A stretch of DNA of 29,278 nt from NCBI GenBank assembly GCA_964461715.1, contig CAYWVR010000039.1:1-29278 (forward strand). Reading direction: 5' to 3'. A model generated the notes under the pieces. That model was not told where the DNA came from and made no database searches. It saw only the letters and a program-made list of their open reading frames with translations. Shown here piece after piece: positions 7,145 through 14,722 of this stretch (position 1 is the stretch's first letter; each line of letters begins with the position of its first letter). The position numbers and the translations under genes were made by a program. This stretch comes from CAYWVR01 sp964461715. GTDB lineage: Bacteria > Planctomycetota > Phycisphaerae > FEN-1346.

Positions 7145-9861
7145 CACGCCTTCATTCGCTCCTGCTGTTGGCCTTCGCCGCCACCGCCTCGGCCGCGGCC
7201 GCCGAATCGCCGGCCGAGCCGCCCTCCCGGGCCGTAGCGCGACTGGCGAAGTCGGGCGCGTACACGCGGCACGAGCTTCGGTTGCCGGGCGTGCTTCGGG
7301 ACGGCGGCGACTTGTGGCTCTACCTGGGTGAGCAGGACGGCGCCCTACGTCAGGCGTGGGCGGTGATGTCCACGGCCCGGCGTGCCAATCGGCAGGTTTA
7401 CGTTGATCAACTACGCCTGACGGATGACCGGCTCACCGGGCAGGCACGCGTCAACCTTGCCTATCCCGGCGAGAATCGCGTGTATGTGGCCGACCTGACG
7501 CTGGACGCAAAGCGGACGGGGGGCCGATGGGCGGGGACATTTCAGAGCGAATTCGCCCAGCGCGGCCCGATGGTGATCGGCGGCGAGGGGCTGTTTCTTA
7601 AGCCGTCCGATCTGTCATGGTCGGTCGTCGGCGGGCGGATGCTGCGCGGCGAGGTGCATGGCCGCGTCGAAGCGCGGGCCCGCGCACAGGGGGCGGTCAC
7701 CGCGACCGTGGAAACCGATTGTCTGTTCCACGTCCACGCCCGTGTCGCGCGCTGGGGGAAGGCCCGGATCGACCTCCGCTTTAGCGACGGCACGCTGACC
7801 GAGGCGAAGGTCGCGCCCCGCCGCTCCGGCGCGGGCAAGTGGCAGGCCAAGGTCGTAGGACACGAGGCGCAACTCACGGAGGACCGGCTGACCGCGACCG
7901 TGGATATCGAGGTGACAGGCGAGGCGGTGCGCGGCGGGCGGCATACGCTCAAACTCGACGGCGAACTCGTCGGCAACACGATCGCCGGCGAAGCGGACAG
8001 TTACCAGGACGGGAAGCGCGTGAACACCGCGCGGAACATGCTGGGCCACATCACGCGCACCGATCCGCCTGCCCATCCCGATGCGCTGGTGGTGACCGCG
8101 GTGATGCCCGACGCCGTATCCGGAAGCCGGACGCCGACGCTTGCGCTGACGGTGCAAGGCGAGCGCATGGTAACCGGCGCGGTTCGCGGCTACCTGCGCA
8201 AGCTTGGAGAGGCGGACGTATCGAAGCTCAAGCGCGAGGGCGATCGCATCACCGGCAAGGCGACGCTGCACTTCCCGGTCGGCTCCGCACTGGTGTGGGA
8301 CGAGGACGAGCAGGCGACGTACGAACTGGACCTCCGCTGGTCGGATGGCAAACTCACGGGAACGTACGCGGGCATGTGGGGCCAAGCCCACAAAGTCGAG
8401 GCGAAGCTCATGGGGGTGGCGCGCAGCGACGAAGCCTTGCGCAAGGCGTACGCGTTGGCGGACGACTACGCGTGGCCCTGCTTCGCCGGGCCGAGGCCGA
8501 GCCTGACCGCCGACTCACGACCCCGGCCGCTGGTCGAGAAGCTCTCCGACGCGAGACTGCTGTGGGCCAGCGAGCGGACGATGCCCGGGCGCTGCCAGGT
8601 GGCGCGGTATGGCGAGAGCAACCTGGGGAAGTGGCTTCGCGAAGGGCCGGCTTCCGGCGGCGGCACGCCGATCATCTACGACGGCAAGGTCTACTTCTTC
8701 TACGTCCGCCCGGGAAGCACCGGCCCGCTGCCGGGCATCATGGCCGGCTTCGAGCAGAAGAAGCAGCGGACCATGGCGCTGCTATGGGCCAAGCACTGCG
8801 ATGACGTGGTGCTCTGTCTCGATGCGGCGACCGGACAGACGCTCTGGAAGTCGGTCCTGCCCGACGTCGGCCTCTACGAGGTCGGGAAGGGAAAACGCGG
8901 CGCGTACACGGCGTGGCTGTGTGCGGGCGAGGGCCGGGTGTTCGTGACGGGATCGAACGGGCAACTGCGCTGCCACAACGCTCAGACCGGGGAGATCGAA
9001 TGGTCTGTGCCCAACGGCGAGAGTGAAGTCGGCTCCGTGATCGACGGGGTGTTGGTGGCGCCGGGCGGCCCGAAGTTGCGCGGCGGGTTGCGCGCCTTGG
9101 ATGTCCGCGACGGCACAGTGCTTTGGGCGGTGGAGAACGTGGCCGGCCCCTGCGCCCAGCCGCTCGCGTGGACGCGCGACGGCAAGACCCGGGTGATCGC
9201 CAACCGCGCCGACAGCGTCCACGGCATCGACCTGCGCTCCGGAAAGGTGCAGTGGTCCATCCAGGGCTTGGGGGAAGGGGCCAACGGTGTGACGATGTCG
9301 ATCGGCGGCGACGTCCTGATCGTCGAGGCCGATCGCGACCGGGTGCCGAAGGACGTCCCGGTCCGCAGGCTGGGCGACCCGATCGTGCGACAGGAAGTGA
9401 TCGACCGCGTCATGGTCGCGTATCGCCTGGCCGAGACCGAAGCCAGGCCGCTCTGGGTCCTGGATGAGCGATACCACGCCAACCGAACCGCGCCGCCGTA
9501 CCGCGACGGGCTGTTCTTCTACCGAAACGTCACGACCGGCAAGCTCTACGCCCTCGACGCCGAGACGGGCAAGGTCGTCAGCCGGGCCGATTGCGGATCG
9601 TCCGGCACGGTGCAGGTGATGAACGACCGCGTGTTCGTGTTGCGCGATCCTTCGCACGGGCACACGGAGTTCAACTACTACGCGATCGGCGAGAAGGGGC
9701 GCCTTCGTCCCCTGGAGATTGACTGGCACACGATGCACCTGTCAACGACCGGCTACTGGCCGATCGTCGGCGCGCACGCGATGGCCGACGGCCGATGGGT
9801 GCTGCGGGGGGGGCGCGGCATCTTCTGCTACGACCTGCGGCGGCCACAGGAAGGCCAGTGA
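7141..9861 (+). CDS. Large secreted protein: repeated beta-rich modules fused to a PQQ-like propeller
   Basis: The product has 906 residues. The start at 7141 is preceded by AGGAGGGAC and opens a signal peptide (MTRLHSLLLLAFAATASAAAA); the longer upstream extension of the frame is not plausible. Residues about 30-450 appear to consist of three related beta-rich units, with recurring patterns such as DDRLTGQARVNL, GGRWAGTFQSEF, DGELVGNTIAGEADSYQDG and DGKLTGTYAGMWG. Residues about 461-905 form a PQQ-like propeller with LDAATGQTLWKS, CHNAQTGEIEWSV, LDVRDGTVLWAV, IDLRSGKVQWSI and LDAETGKVVSR. The architecture equals a fusion of the two separate genes at 1-1043 and 1133-2701. It is 25 bp upstream of the sulfatase gene on the same strand, so they probably form one transcript. 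Function is unknown. Periplasmic or surface location is inferred from the signal peptide and the fold. Confidence 0.88.
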   Translation: MTRLHSLLLLAFAATASAAAAESPAEPPSRAVARLAKSGAYTRHELRLPGVLRDGGDLWLYLGEQDGALRQAWAVMSTARRANRQVYVDQLRLTDDRLTGQARVNLAYPGENRVYVADLTLDAKRTGGRWAGTFQSEFAQRGPMVIGGEGLFLKPSDLSWSVVGGRMLRGEVHGRVEARARAQGAVTATVETDCLFHVHARVARWGKARIDLRFSDGTLTEAKVAPRRSGAGKWQAKVVGHEAQLTEDRLTATVDIEVTGEAVRGGRHTLKLDGELVGNTIAGEADSYQDGKRVNTARNMLGHITRTDPPAHPDALVVTAVMPDAVSGSRTPTLALTVQGERMVTGAVRGYLRKLGEADVSKLKREGDRITGKATLHFPVGSALVWDEDEQATYELDLRWSDGKLTGTYAGMWGQAHKVEAKLMGVARSDEALRKAYALADDYAWPCFAGPRPSLTADSRPRPLVEKLSDARLLWASERTMPGRCQVARYGESNLGKWLREGPASGGGTPIIYDGKVYFFYVRPGSTGPLPGIMAGFEQKKQRTMALLWAKHCDDVVLCLDAATGQTLWKSVLPDVGLYEVGKGKRGAYTAWLCAGEGRVFVTGSNGQLRCHNAQTGEIEWSVPNGESEVGSVIDGVLVAPGGPKLRGGLRALDVRDGTVLWAVENVAGPCAQPLAWTRDGKTRVIANRADSVHGIDLRSGKVQWSIQGLGEGANGVTMSIGGDVLIVEADRDRVPKDVPVRRLGDPIVRQEVIDRVMVAYRLAETEARPLWVLDERYHANRTAPPYRDGLFFYRNVTTGKLYALDAETGKVVSRADCGSSGTVQVMNDRVFVLRDPSHGHTEFNYYAIGEKGRLRPLEIDWHTMHLSTTGYWPIVGAHAMADGRWVLRGGRGIFCYDLRRPQEGQ

Positions 9862-9886
9862 CTCATCCTTCCGGGAGGTGTAAACC

Positions 9887-11203
9887 ATGCGAATATCGAG
9901 TGCCAACCGCCGTGATTTCCTGAAAACAGCCGCTTCGGGTGCCGCGGCGCTGCTGACATCGCGTTGGTCGTGGGCACAGCCGCCGGAGGGCCAACGACCC
10001 AACGTGATCCTCCTGATGAGCGACGACCAGCAGCACACCGCGGTCGGCTACGCCGGCTCGTTCGTCAAGACGCCGGTGCTCGACGAGATGGCAGAGACCG
10101 GCCTGCGGTTCGACCGGTTCTACAGCCCGGCCGCGTCGTGCTCCCCCAGCCGGGCGTCGTTCCTGACCGGGCGCACGCCTAACCGCACGGGTGTGCCCAA
10201 CATCACGTACCCGATCAATCTTCAGGAGCGATGCCTGCCGCGGCTGTTCGGGGAGCGGGGGTACTTCACCGCACACGTCGGCAAGTGGCATCTGGGCAAC
10301 GACGACAAGGGCGGCCCGGTTGCCAGCGGCTACGACGCAGCGGCCTGGAGCGGCAACAAGTACGACGACAACCCGCGCTTCAAGCACGTCAACTGCGAGC
10401 CGATCGACAACAGGGGCGAGAGTAGTGAGGTGTCGGTTCGATACGCCCTGCACTTCGCCGAGCAGGCGCGCAAGCAGAACAAGCCGTTCTTTATCACCGT
10501 GTGGTTCGGCAGCCCGCACGCGCCGCATGGCGCGGCGAAGCAGTATCGCGAACTCTACAAGGACCGCACCGAGAAGGAACGCAACTGGGCGGCGGAGATC
10601 ACCGGCATCGACGCAGCCATCGGCCAACTGCGCGACAGGCTGAAAGCCGACGGGCGGCGCGACAACACGCTGGTCTGGTACTCCGGCGACAACGGACATC
10701 CCAAGGGCTCGATTACGCGCTCGGGAATCCGTGTGCCCTCGGTGGCCGAGTGGCCGGCGCGATGGAAGCAGCCGCGCGTGATCGAGGCGCCGTGCTCTCA
10801 GATCGATTATTTGCCCACGCTGGCCGGCGTTCTCGGCCTCAAGGCCGCGCCCGACGGCCGTCCTATCGACGGGCTGGACATCGTCGACATCCTCGACGGC
10901 AAGACCGACCTGCGGCCACGGCCCATTCCATACTGGCATGCCGGCGGCAAACACTATGGCTTACCGAAGAACCTCTGGGACGGCACGCTCGCCCTGGTGG
11001 ACGACCGCTACGAGTTGTACGTCGGCGACCATGGCAAGAGGAAGCGCCTGCTCGACCTTAAGCAGGACCCGACCGGCGAGAAGACCTTCGAGAAGAACAA
11101 CATCGAGCAGGTGGCGCGGATGACCGCCGCGCTGGAGACGTTCCAGAAATCGGTCATGCGAAGCGTCAACGGCGAGGACTACCCCCGACGAGTAGGCCGA
11201 TGA
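9887..11203 (+). CDS. Tat-exported sulfatase (formylglycine-dependent)
   Basis: The 438-residue protein is a type I sulfatase that removes sulfate esters from an unknown, probably carbohydrate, substrate. Residues 7-18 are a twin-arginine signal (NRRDFLKTAASG), so it is exported folded. The catalytic motif CSPSRASFLTGR starts at Cys85, the residue converted to formylglycine. Metal ligands are provided by the SDD at 45-47 and the SGDNGH segment; HVGKWHLG and FGSPHAPH are also conserved. Between SGDNGH and GIRVPS the chain is shorter than in many relatives, where a glycine-rich loop lies. GGGAGG precedes the ATG. It lies 25 bp after the module/propeller gene. Its TGA overlaps the ATG of a sulfatase relic. 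No maturase (anaerobic sulfatase-maturating enzyme or formylglycine-generating enzyme) is in the window. Confidence 0.93.
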   Translation: MRISSANRRDFLKTAASGAAALLTSRWSWAQPPEGQRPNVILLMSDDQQHTAVGYAGSFVKTPVLDEMAETGLRFDRFYSPAASCSPSRASFLTGRTPNRTGVPNITYPINLQERCLPRLFGERGYFTAHVGKWHLGNDDKGGPVASGYDAAAWSGNKYDDNPRFKHVNCEPIDNRGESSEVSVRYALHFAEQARKQNKPFFITVWFGSPHAPHGAAKQYRELYKDRTEKERNWAAEITGIDAAIGQLRDRLKADGRRDNTLVWYSGDNGHPKGSITRSGIRVPSVAEWPARWKQPRVIEAPCSQIDYLPTLAGVLGLKAAPDGRPIDGLDIVDILDGKTDLRPRPIPYWHAGGKHYGLPKNLWDGTLALVDDRYELYVGDHGKRKRLLDLKQDPTGEKTFEKNNIEQVARMTAALETFQKSVMRSVNGEDYPRRVGR

Positions 11204-11310
11204 GTAGGCGCCCGAATATCCTGTTTGTCTTCAACTGTGCGCTGATCGCGTACTTCGACGAGCAACTCGGCCGTCTGCTCGACGCGGATGGAGTCCGTAA
11301 CGTTCTGTAA
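11200..11310 (+). pseudogene. Relic of a second sulfatase with the middle and end lost
   Basis: The 36-codon frame starts with ATG overlapping the sulfatase stop (ATGA) and reads MSRRPNILFVF, the standard first strand of a sulfatase. It continues directly into ALIAYFDEQLGRLLDADGV, which normally lies roughly 250 residues later, just before the SDNG/SDHG metal-binding loop. It then ends in TAA. The active-site cysteine region and the whole C-terminal half are missing. This is best read as a tandem second sulfatase gene that lost a large internal segment and its 3' end. A misassembly is possible. A functional 36-residue peptide is unlikely. Confidence 0.75.
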
Positions 11311-11313
11311 AGA

Positions 11314-11340
11314 CGGCTCGGCGCAAGAAGTGGCGAGCCG
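11314..11340 (+). terminator. Hairpin after the sulfatase cluster
   Basis: CGGCTCG at 11314-11320 pairs perfectly with CGAGCCG at 11334-11340 around a 13-base loop, three bases after the stop of the sulfatase relic. There is no T tract, so factor-independent termination is uncertain; its position suits the end of the 7141-11310 transcript. Confidence 0.4.
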
Positions 11341-11570
11341 GTAGCATCTCCGATTCGAACGCGAATGAACGAAAGGAGATGCGGATGGCTCGGACCTCCG
11401 GGGCTCGGCCGCGGCCGTCGCGGCTTATGGGCCCCCGACCCGGCGTATTGTTCTAAAGATGCAAGAAGTATGCGGCCGAGATACCCGTGCGGAACCGGAC
11501 GGGGCCCTCCTGCGCCGGACGCTCCGGCCGCCGCGCTGGGCGAACGTGACGCCAAGGAGGCTCGAGTTCC

Positions 11571-12050
11571 ATGCGAAGCCGACGTACAGGCTTCACGCTG
11601 GTCGAGATCCTGATGGTGGTGATTCTGCTGGCGATCGTGGCCAGCATCGTCATTCCTCAGATGACCGACGTGACGACGATCTCCCGCGAAGCGAACCTCA
11701 GGGAGAACCTCTCCAAAATCCGCGTCCACATCCAGGTCTACCGCAACTCCCACGTCACCTTTCCCGACGCCGACAAGCTCTCCGACCAGCTCACCATGTT
11801 CACGAGCTTCGAGGGCGAGACCTCCGCCACCAAAGACGCCAACCACCCCTACGGCCCGTACCTGGAGCAGATGCCGGCCAACCCGATCACCGGCGACCGG
11901 GCCGTCCGGACGACGGCCGACACGACGGCGTACTTTCCCCCCGGCGACAGCGACGGCGGGTGGTGGTACAACGAGGCCAACGGCCGGTTCTTCGCCGACC
12001 TTTCCGACGCCCACGTCGACGACCAGGGGCAGGCGTATAATCGGTATTAG
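11571..12050 (+). CDS. Type II secretion-like pseudopilin (GspG/PulG-like), orphan
   Basis: The 159-residue product begins with a prepilin leader: MRSRRTG followed by FTLVEILMVVILLAIVASIVIPQ. A prepilin peptidase would cut after Gly7 and methylate the new Phe, and Glu5 of the mature chain is present. The rest is a short soluble pseudopilin domain with a PYGPYLEQMPANPITG segment, common in GspG-like proteins, where this area carries the end of the globular fold. AAGGAGG lies upstream of the ATG. None of its neighbours encodes a secretin, ATPase or peptidase, so it must act with machinery encoded elsewhere. Planctomycetes carry many such dispersed pseudopilin genes. Confidence 0.87.
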   Translation: MRSRRTGFTLVEILMVVILLAIVASIVIPQMTDVTTISREANLRENLSKIRVHIQVYRNSHVTFPDADKLSDQLTMFTSFEGETSATKDANHPYGPYLEQMPANPITGDRAVRTTADTTAYFPPGDSDGGWWYNEANGRFFADLSDAHVDDQGQAYNRY

Positions 12051-12197
12051 CAGCATCTTCATAGACGCCTGAGCCGCCCCTGCCCACGATGGAACTTCCC
12101 GTATCCGGGCCCCGTTGTGCCGAATGCGCCCCGCACGCGGGGCAGCGAAACGGGGAACATGCGCCCGCGAATCCAACCCGCCGACGCCTATCCCGAG

Positions 12198-12225
12198 TTG
12201 CCCGGAACCTGATCGTCCGTATAAT
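12198..12225 (+). promoter_or_regulatory. Sigma-70-type promoter for the gene at 12256
   Basis: A perfect TATAAT at 12220-12225 is preceded by TTGCCC at 12198-12203 with a 16-bp spacer. The expected start point is about 25 bases before the ATG at 12256. This is the best promoter match in the window. Confidence 0.6.
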
Positions 12226-12255
12226 GTTGTGTAAGAACGGCGGCGGGGAACCCGG

Positions 12256-12798
12256 ATGAATGCGGACGAGAAGAACGTGGGCGTGGCCGATTTGCAGCTC
12301 AGCCTGTACCTTCGGCCGATCCACCCGGAATTCTTCACCATCCGGGGGCGGCGATCGTTCGCCCATCGGGCCTTCGAGGCCGAAGTCTGGACCCTCGAGC
12401 CCGGCCATGTCATCACGTTTCTCTGCGGGCCGCACGCCCTGGCCGAGGTTGTCGCCCCGAGGGACGTGGAGCTGCCGAAACGGGGCCTGGCGCGGCGGAC
12501 GGCCCTGGCGACGGGACGAGAGGAGAAGTTCGAGGCCCGCGGGGCCCTCCTCTACCACATGGCGTACCAGGTGGACGCCGAGCGACCCGAGACGTATAAG
12601 CTGGAAGCGGAGGAGCTTCTGGCGGGGGCGCGGCACGGGCATCTGTTTGCGGAGTCGCTGCGCGAGCTGGCCCGGCGGCAGTTCAGCTACGCCGTCCCCA
12701 CGCCGCGCGCCCGGAGCCTGCTGGTGCACACGTGGCACGGGTTCCCGGCCGAATCGACGATCGTCAAAACGCAGACACTGATCGAACGGGTGGAATGA
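12256..12798 (+). CDS. DUF2617-like protein of unknown function
   Basis: The 180-residue protein is soluble with no signal peptide. Its C-terminal pattern HTWHGFPAESTIVKTQT resembles the conserved end of the DUF2617 family known from actinobacteria and planctomycetes, as I recall it, and the body (ADLQLSLYLRPIHPEFF, HVITFLCGPHALAEVV) fits the same layout. This recognition is from memory and moderate. It follows a clear promoter. Its TGA overlaps the ATG of the next gene (ATGA at 12795-12798), so the two are very probably translated together. No catalytic residues can be proposed, although the several histidines near the end are conserved in the family pattern. Confidence 0.7.
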   Translation: MNADEKNVGVADLQLSLYLRPIHPEFFTIRGRRSFAHRAFEAEVWTLEPGHVITFLCGPHALAEVVAPRDVELPKRGLARRTALATGREEKFEARGALLYHMAYQVDAERPETYKLEAEELLAGARHGHLFAESLRELARRQFSYAVPTPRARSLLVHTWHGFPAESTIVKTQTLIERVE

Positions 12799-13736
12799 TG
12801 AAGACGACGACGGTCCTTCTCTTGGGCGCGGTTCTTTTGGTGGGTGCCGCCGACGTCGGGCGCGCAGGCGTCGGGTTCGGCGTCATCGAGGAGAGCGAGG
12901 AGGTCAAGCACGCTCGCCTCAAGGAACGGGCGGAGCGGTACTTCAAGGACGGCACGCGGGCCCTCGCGGAGGGGGACACGTCGCGCGGCGTGCGGATGCT
13001 GCTGTGGGTGGCGAAGATGCGGATCGATTCGCCCTATCCGCAGCAGGCTTTCGAGGAGCTGAAGAAGATCACCCAGACCGCCGCCCGCGAGCTCGAGATG
13101 GCCCGCGAGTTCCTCGCCGGCGAGGCCCCGGAAGCGGGCCTGAAGGAGCTGGCCCGCATCAAGCGGACCTACCCCGGCCTCTACGTGGCGAAACAGGCCG
13201 GGCGGCTCCTGGGGGACCTGGAAAAGGACCCGAAGTTCCAGCAGATGCTCCGGGCTCAGACGCTGGCCGAGGATCTGGAGCGGGCCAGGGCCCTGGAGGT
13301 CGAGGCCGAGGCCCTGGCCGCCACCGGCCCCGACGCCGAGCCCGCCGTCATCGAGACCGCCTCCGAGGAGGGCGAGACGGACGTCGTCGACGTGGCCGCC
13401 CTGACGAGCGAGCAGCGCCGCGAGGTCCGCGTCGCCAAGCTCAAGGAGGCGTGGGAGCTGTACGAGCGGGTCGTCCGCCTCGGTGTCTCGACCGAGCCGG
13501 GCCAGGCGGCCGTCAAGGCCCTGAAGCGCCTTGCCAAGGACGAGGCCCTCGCCGACCAGATCGAGGCCGCCCGCTGCGAGGAGAAGGCCCGCGGGTGGCT
13601 CAGCCTCGCCTCGAACTACTACCGGGCCGGGCGGATGGATCTGGCGAAGGATTACTGCCGGAAGATCCTCGCCGAGTGTCCCCGGACGCCGCAGGCCGAG
13701 CCCGCAAAGGCGATGCTCGAGAGCATTACGAAGTAA
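12795..13736 (+). CDS. Exported helical TPR-like protein
   Basis: The product has 313 residues, starting at ATG 12795 (a second ATG follows at 12798), within the stop of the preceding gene. A signal peptide covers residues 1-24 (KTTTVLLLGAVLLVGAADVGRA). The rest is almost entirely helical and charged. The C-terminal segment GWLSLASNYYRAGRMDLAKDYCRKIL matches the tetratricopeptide consensus, and an earlier segment around RYFKDGTRALAEGDTSRGVRML is TPR-like too. TPR arrays bind other proteins. The acidic linker around residues 185-215 is probably disordered. Translational coupling with the DUF2617-like gene suggests a shared task; what it is cannot be read from the sequence. Confidence 0.8.
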   Translation: MMKTTTVLLLGAVLLVGAADVGRAGVGFGVIEESEEVKHARLKERAERYFKDGTRALAEGDTSRGVRMLLWVAKMRIDSPYPQQAFEELKKITQTAARELEMAREFLAGEAPEAGLKELARIKRTYPGLYVAKQAGRLLGDLEKDPKFQQMLRAQTLAEDLERARALEVEAEALAATGPDAEPAVIETASEEGETDVVDVAALTSEQRREVRVAKLKEAWELYERVVRLGVSTEPGQAAVKALKRLAKDEALADQIEAARCEEKARGWLSLASNYYRAGRMDLAKDYCRKILAECPRTPQAEPAKAMLESITK

Positions 13737-13820
13737 AGAAAACCCGAAATCCGAAGCCCGAATGATGAAACAGGGCGTCGGGTCCCGACCCCTGCACCCG
13801 GACACATCAGGAGGCCCTGC

Positions 13821-14468
13821 ATGGACCGCACGGACGTGGTTGCCCGCCTGTCGGAGATCGGCATCGTGCCCGTCGTGCGGGCCAAGTCCGCCGACGTCCT
13901 CGTTGACCTCGGCCGCGCGCTCGTCGCGGGCGGCGTGCCCATCGCCGAGGTCACGATGACCGTGCCCGGGGCCATCGACGGCATCCGGAAGCTGGTCGAG
14001 GCGCTGGGCGACGCGATCCTCGTCGGCGTCGGAAGCGTCACGAAGGCGGAGCAGGCCCGGGAGGCCGTCGATGCGGGCGCCCGGTTCGTCGTCAGTCCCG
14101 TGACGATCCCCGAGGTGGTCGAGGCGGCCCGCGCCATGGACCAGGCCGTCATCCCCGGCGCGTTTACGCCCAGCGAGATCTTCCGGGCCTGGGAGATGGG
14201 GGCCGACGTCGTCAAGGTCTTCCCCGCGAGCGTGGGCGGCCCGGCGTACTTCAAGGCCGTGCTCGCCCCGATGCCCTTCCTGAAGCTGACCCCCACCGGC
14301 GGCGTGAACCTGGAGACGGCCGGGGCGTTCATCCAGGCGGGCGCGGTGACGCTGGGGGCCGGGTCGGCCCTGGTGGAGAAGACGGCCGTCGAGGCCGGCG
14401 ACTGGGCCCGCATCACCGAGCTGGCGAAGGCTTTCCGGGCCGAGATCGAGAAGGCCCGGGCTTCGTAG
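13821..14468 (+). CDS. eda: 2-keto-3-deoxy-6-phosphogluconate (KDPG) aldolase family
   Basis: The 215-residue protein has the length and motifs of the class I KDPG/KHG aldolase family. It would split 2-keto-3-deoxy-6-phosphogluconate into pyruvate and glyceraldehyde-3-phosphate in the cytoplasm. Visible landmarks are PVVRAKSADVL near the start, Glu43 in AEVTMT (general acid/base), the VGVGSVTKAEQA segment, PGAFTPSEI at 112-120, the Schiff-base lysine Lys132 in VVKVFPAS, and the phosphate-binding PTGGVNLET. The start follows CAGGAGG. The gene stands alone between the TPR gene and the HD-GYP gene, without Edd or a kinase. Because the window also has sugar-gene relics and a XylR-like regulator, it may act on sugar-acid products, and KDPGal or another 2-keto-3-deoxy acid is possible as substrate. 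Confidence 0.9.
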   Translation: MDRTDVVARLSEIGIVPVVRAKSADVLVDLGRALVAGGVPIAEVTMTVPGAIDGIRKLVEALGDAILVGVGSVTKAEQAREAVDAGARFVVSPVTIPEVVEAARAMDQAVIPGAFTPSEIFRAWEMGADVVKVFPASVGGPAYFKAVLAPMPFLKLTPTGGVNLETAGAFIQAGAVTLGAGSALVEKTAVEAGDWARITELAKAFRAEIEKARAS

Positions 14469-14526
14469 CCTCCGTCCAAGGGTGGCGCGGGCCGCCGGCC
14501 GGTCCGTGCGTGATCCCGCGGCGTGA

Positions 14527-14551
14527 ACACGGGCAGGCAAGCGGCCCGTGT
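14527..14551. repeat. REP-like palindrome, copy C
   Basis: ACACGGGC (14527-14534) pairs perfectly with GCCCGTGT (14544-14551) around the loop AGGCAAGCG. The same core recurs near 18.7 kb and, more diverged, near 23.6 kb, always between genes. Confidence 0.55.
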
Positions 14552-14644
14552 CCCCATCTTCCTCCCTCCTGTGCCACATAGTTGTCACTCCTCTCCATTC
14601 GCCTCGATCGCCCCCGGAATGTATTCACGTTCGGTTCCGTTTCG

Positions 14645-14652
14645 GCCGATAA
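14645..14652 (+). promoter_or_regulatory. Possible sigma-28-type -10 element
   Basis: GCCGATAA is an exact match to the -10 element used by the flagellar sigma factor in enterobacteria. No matching -35 was found at the expected distance, so it is only a hint. It lies 71 bases before the start of the HD-GYP gene. Confidence 0.2.
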
Positions 14653-14722
14653 GTCCGATAGCCGAGATGGCCCGGCACAATACGGATGGCCCTTTAGTTA
14701 GATGGGGATATGGGAGGCTGGG

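Noticed and set aside
11385..11456. 23-codon frame after AAAGGAG
   Set aside because: The ribosome binding site is good, but the arginine/proline-rich peptide looks like random GC-rich sequence and nothing supports expression.
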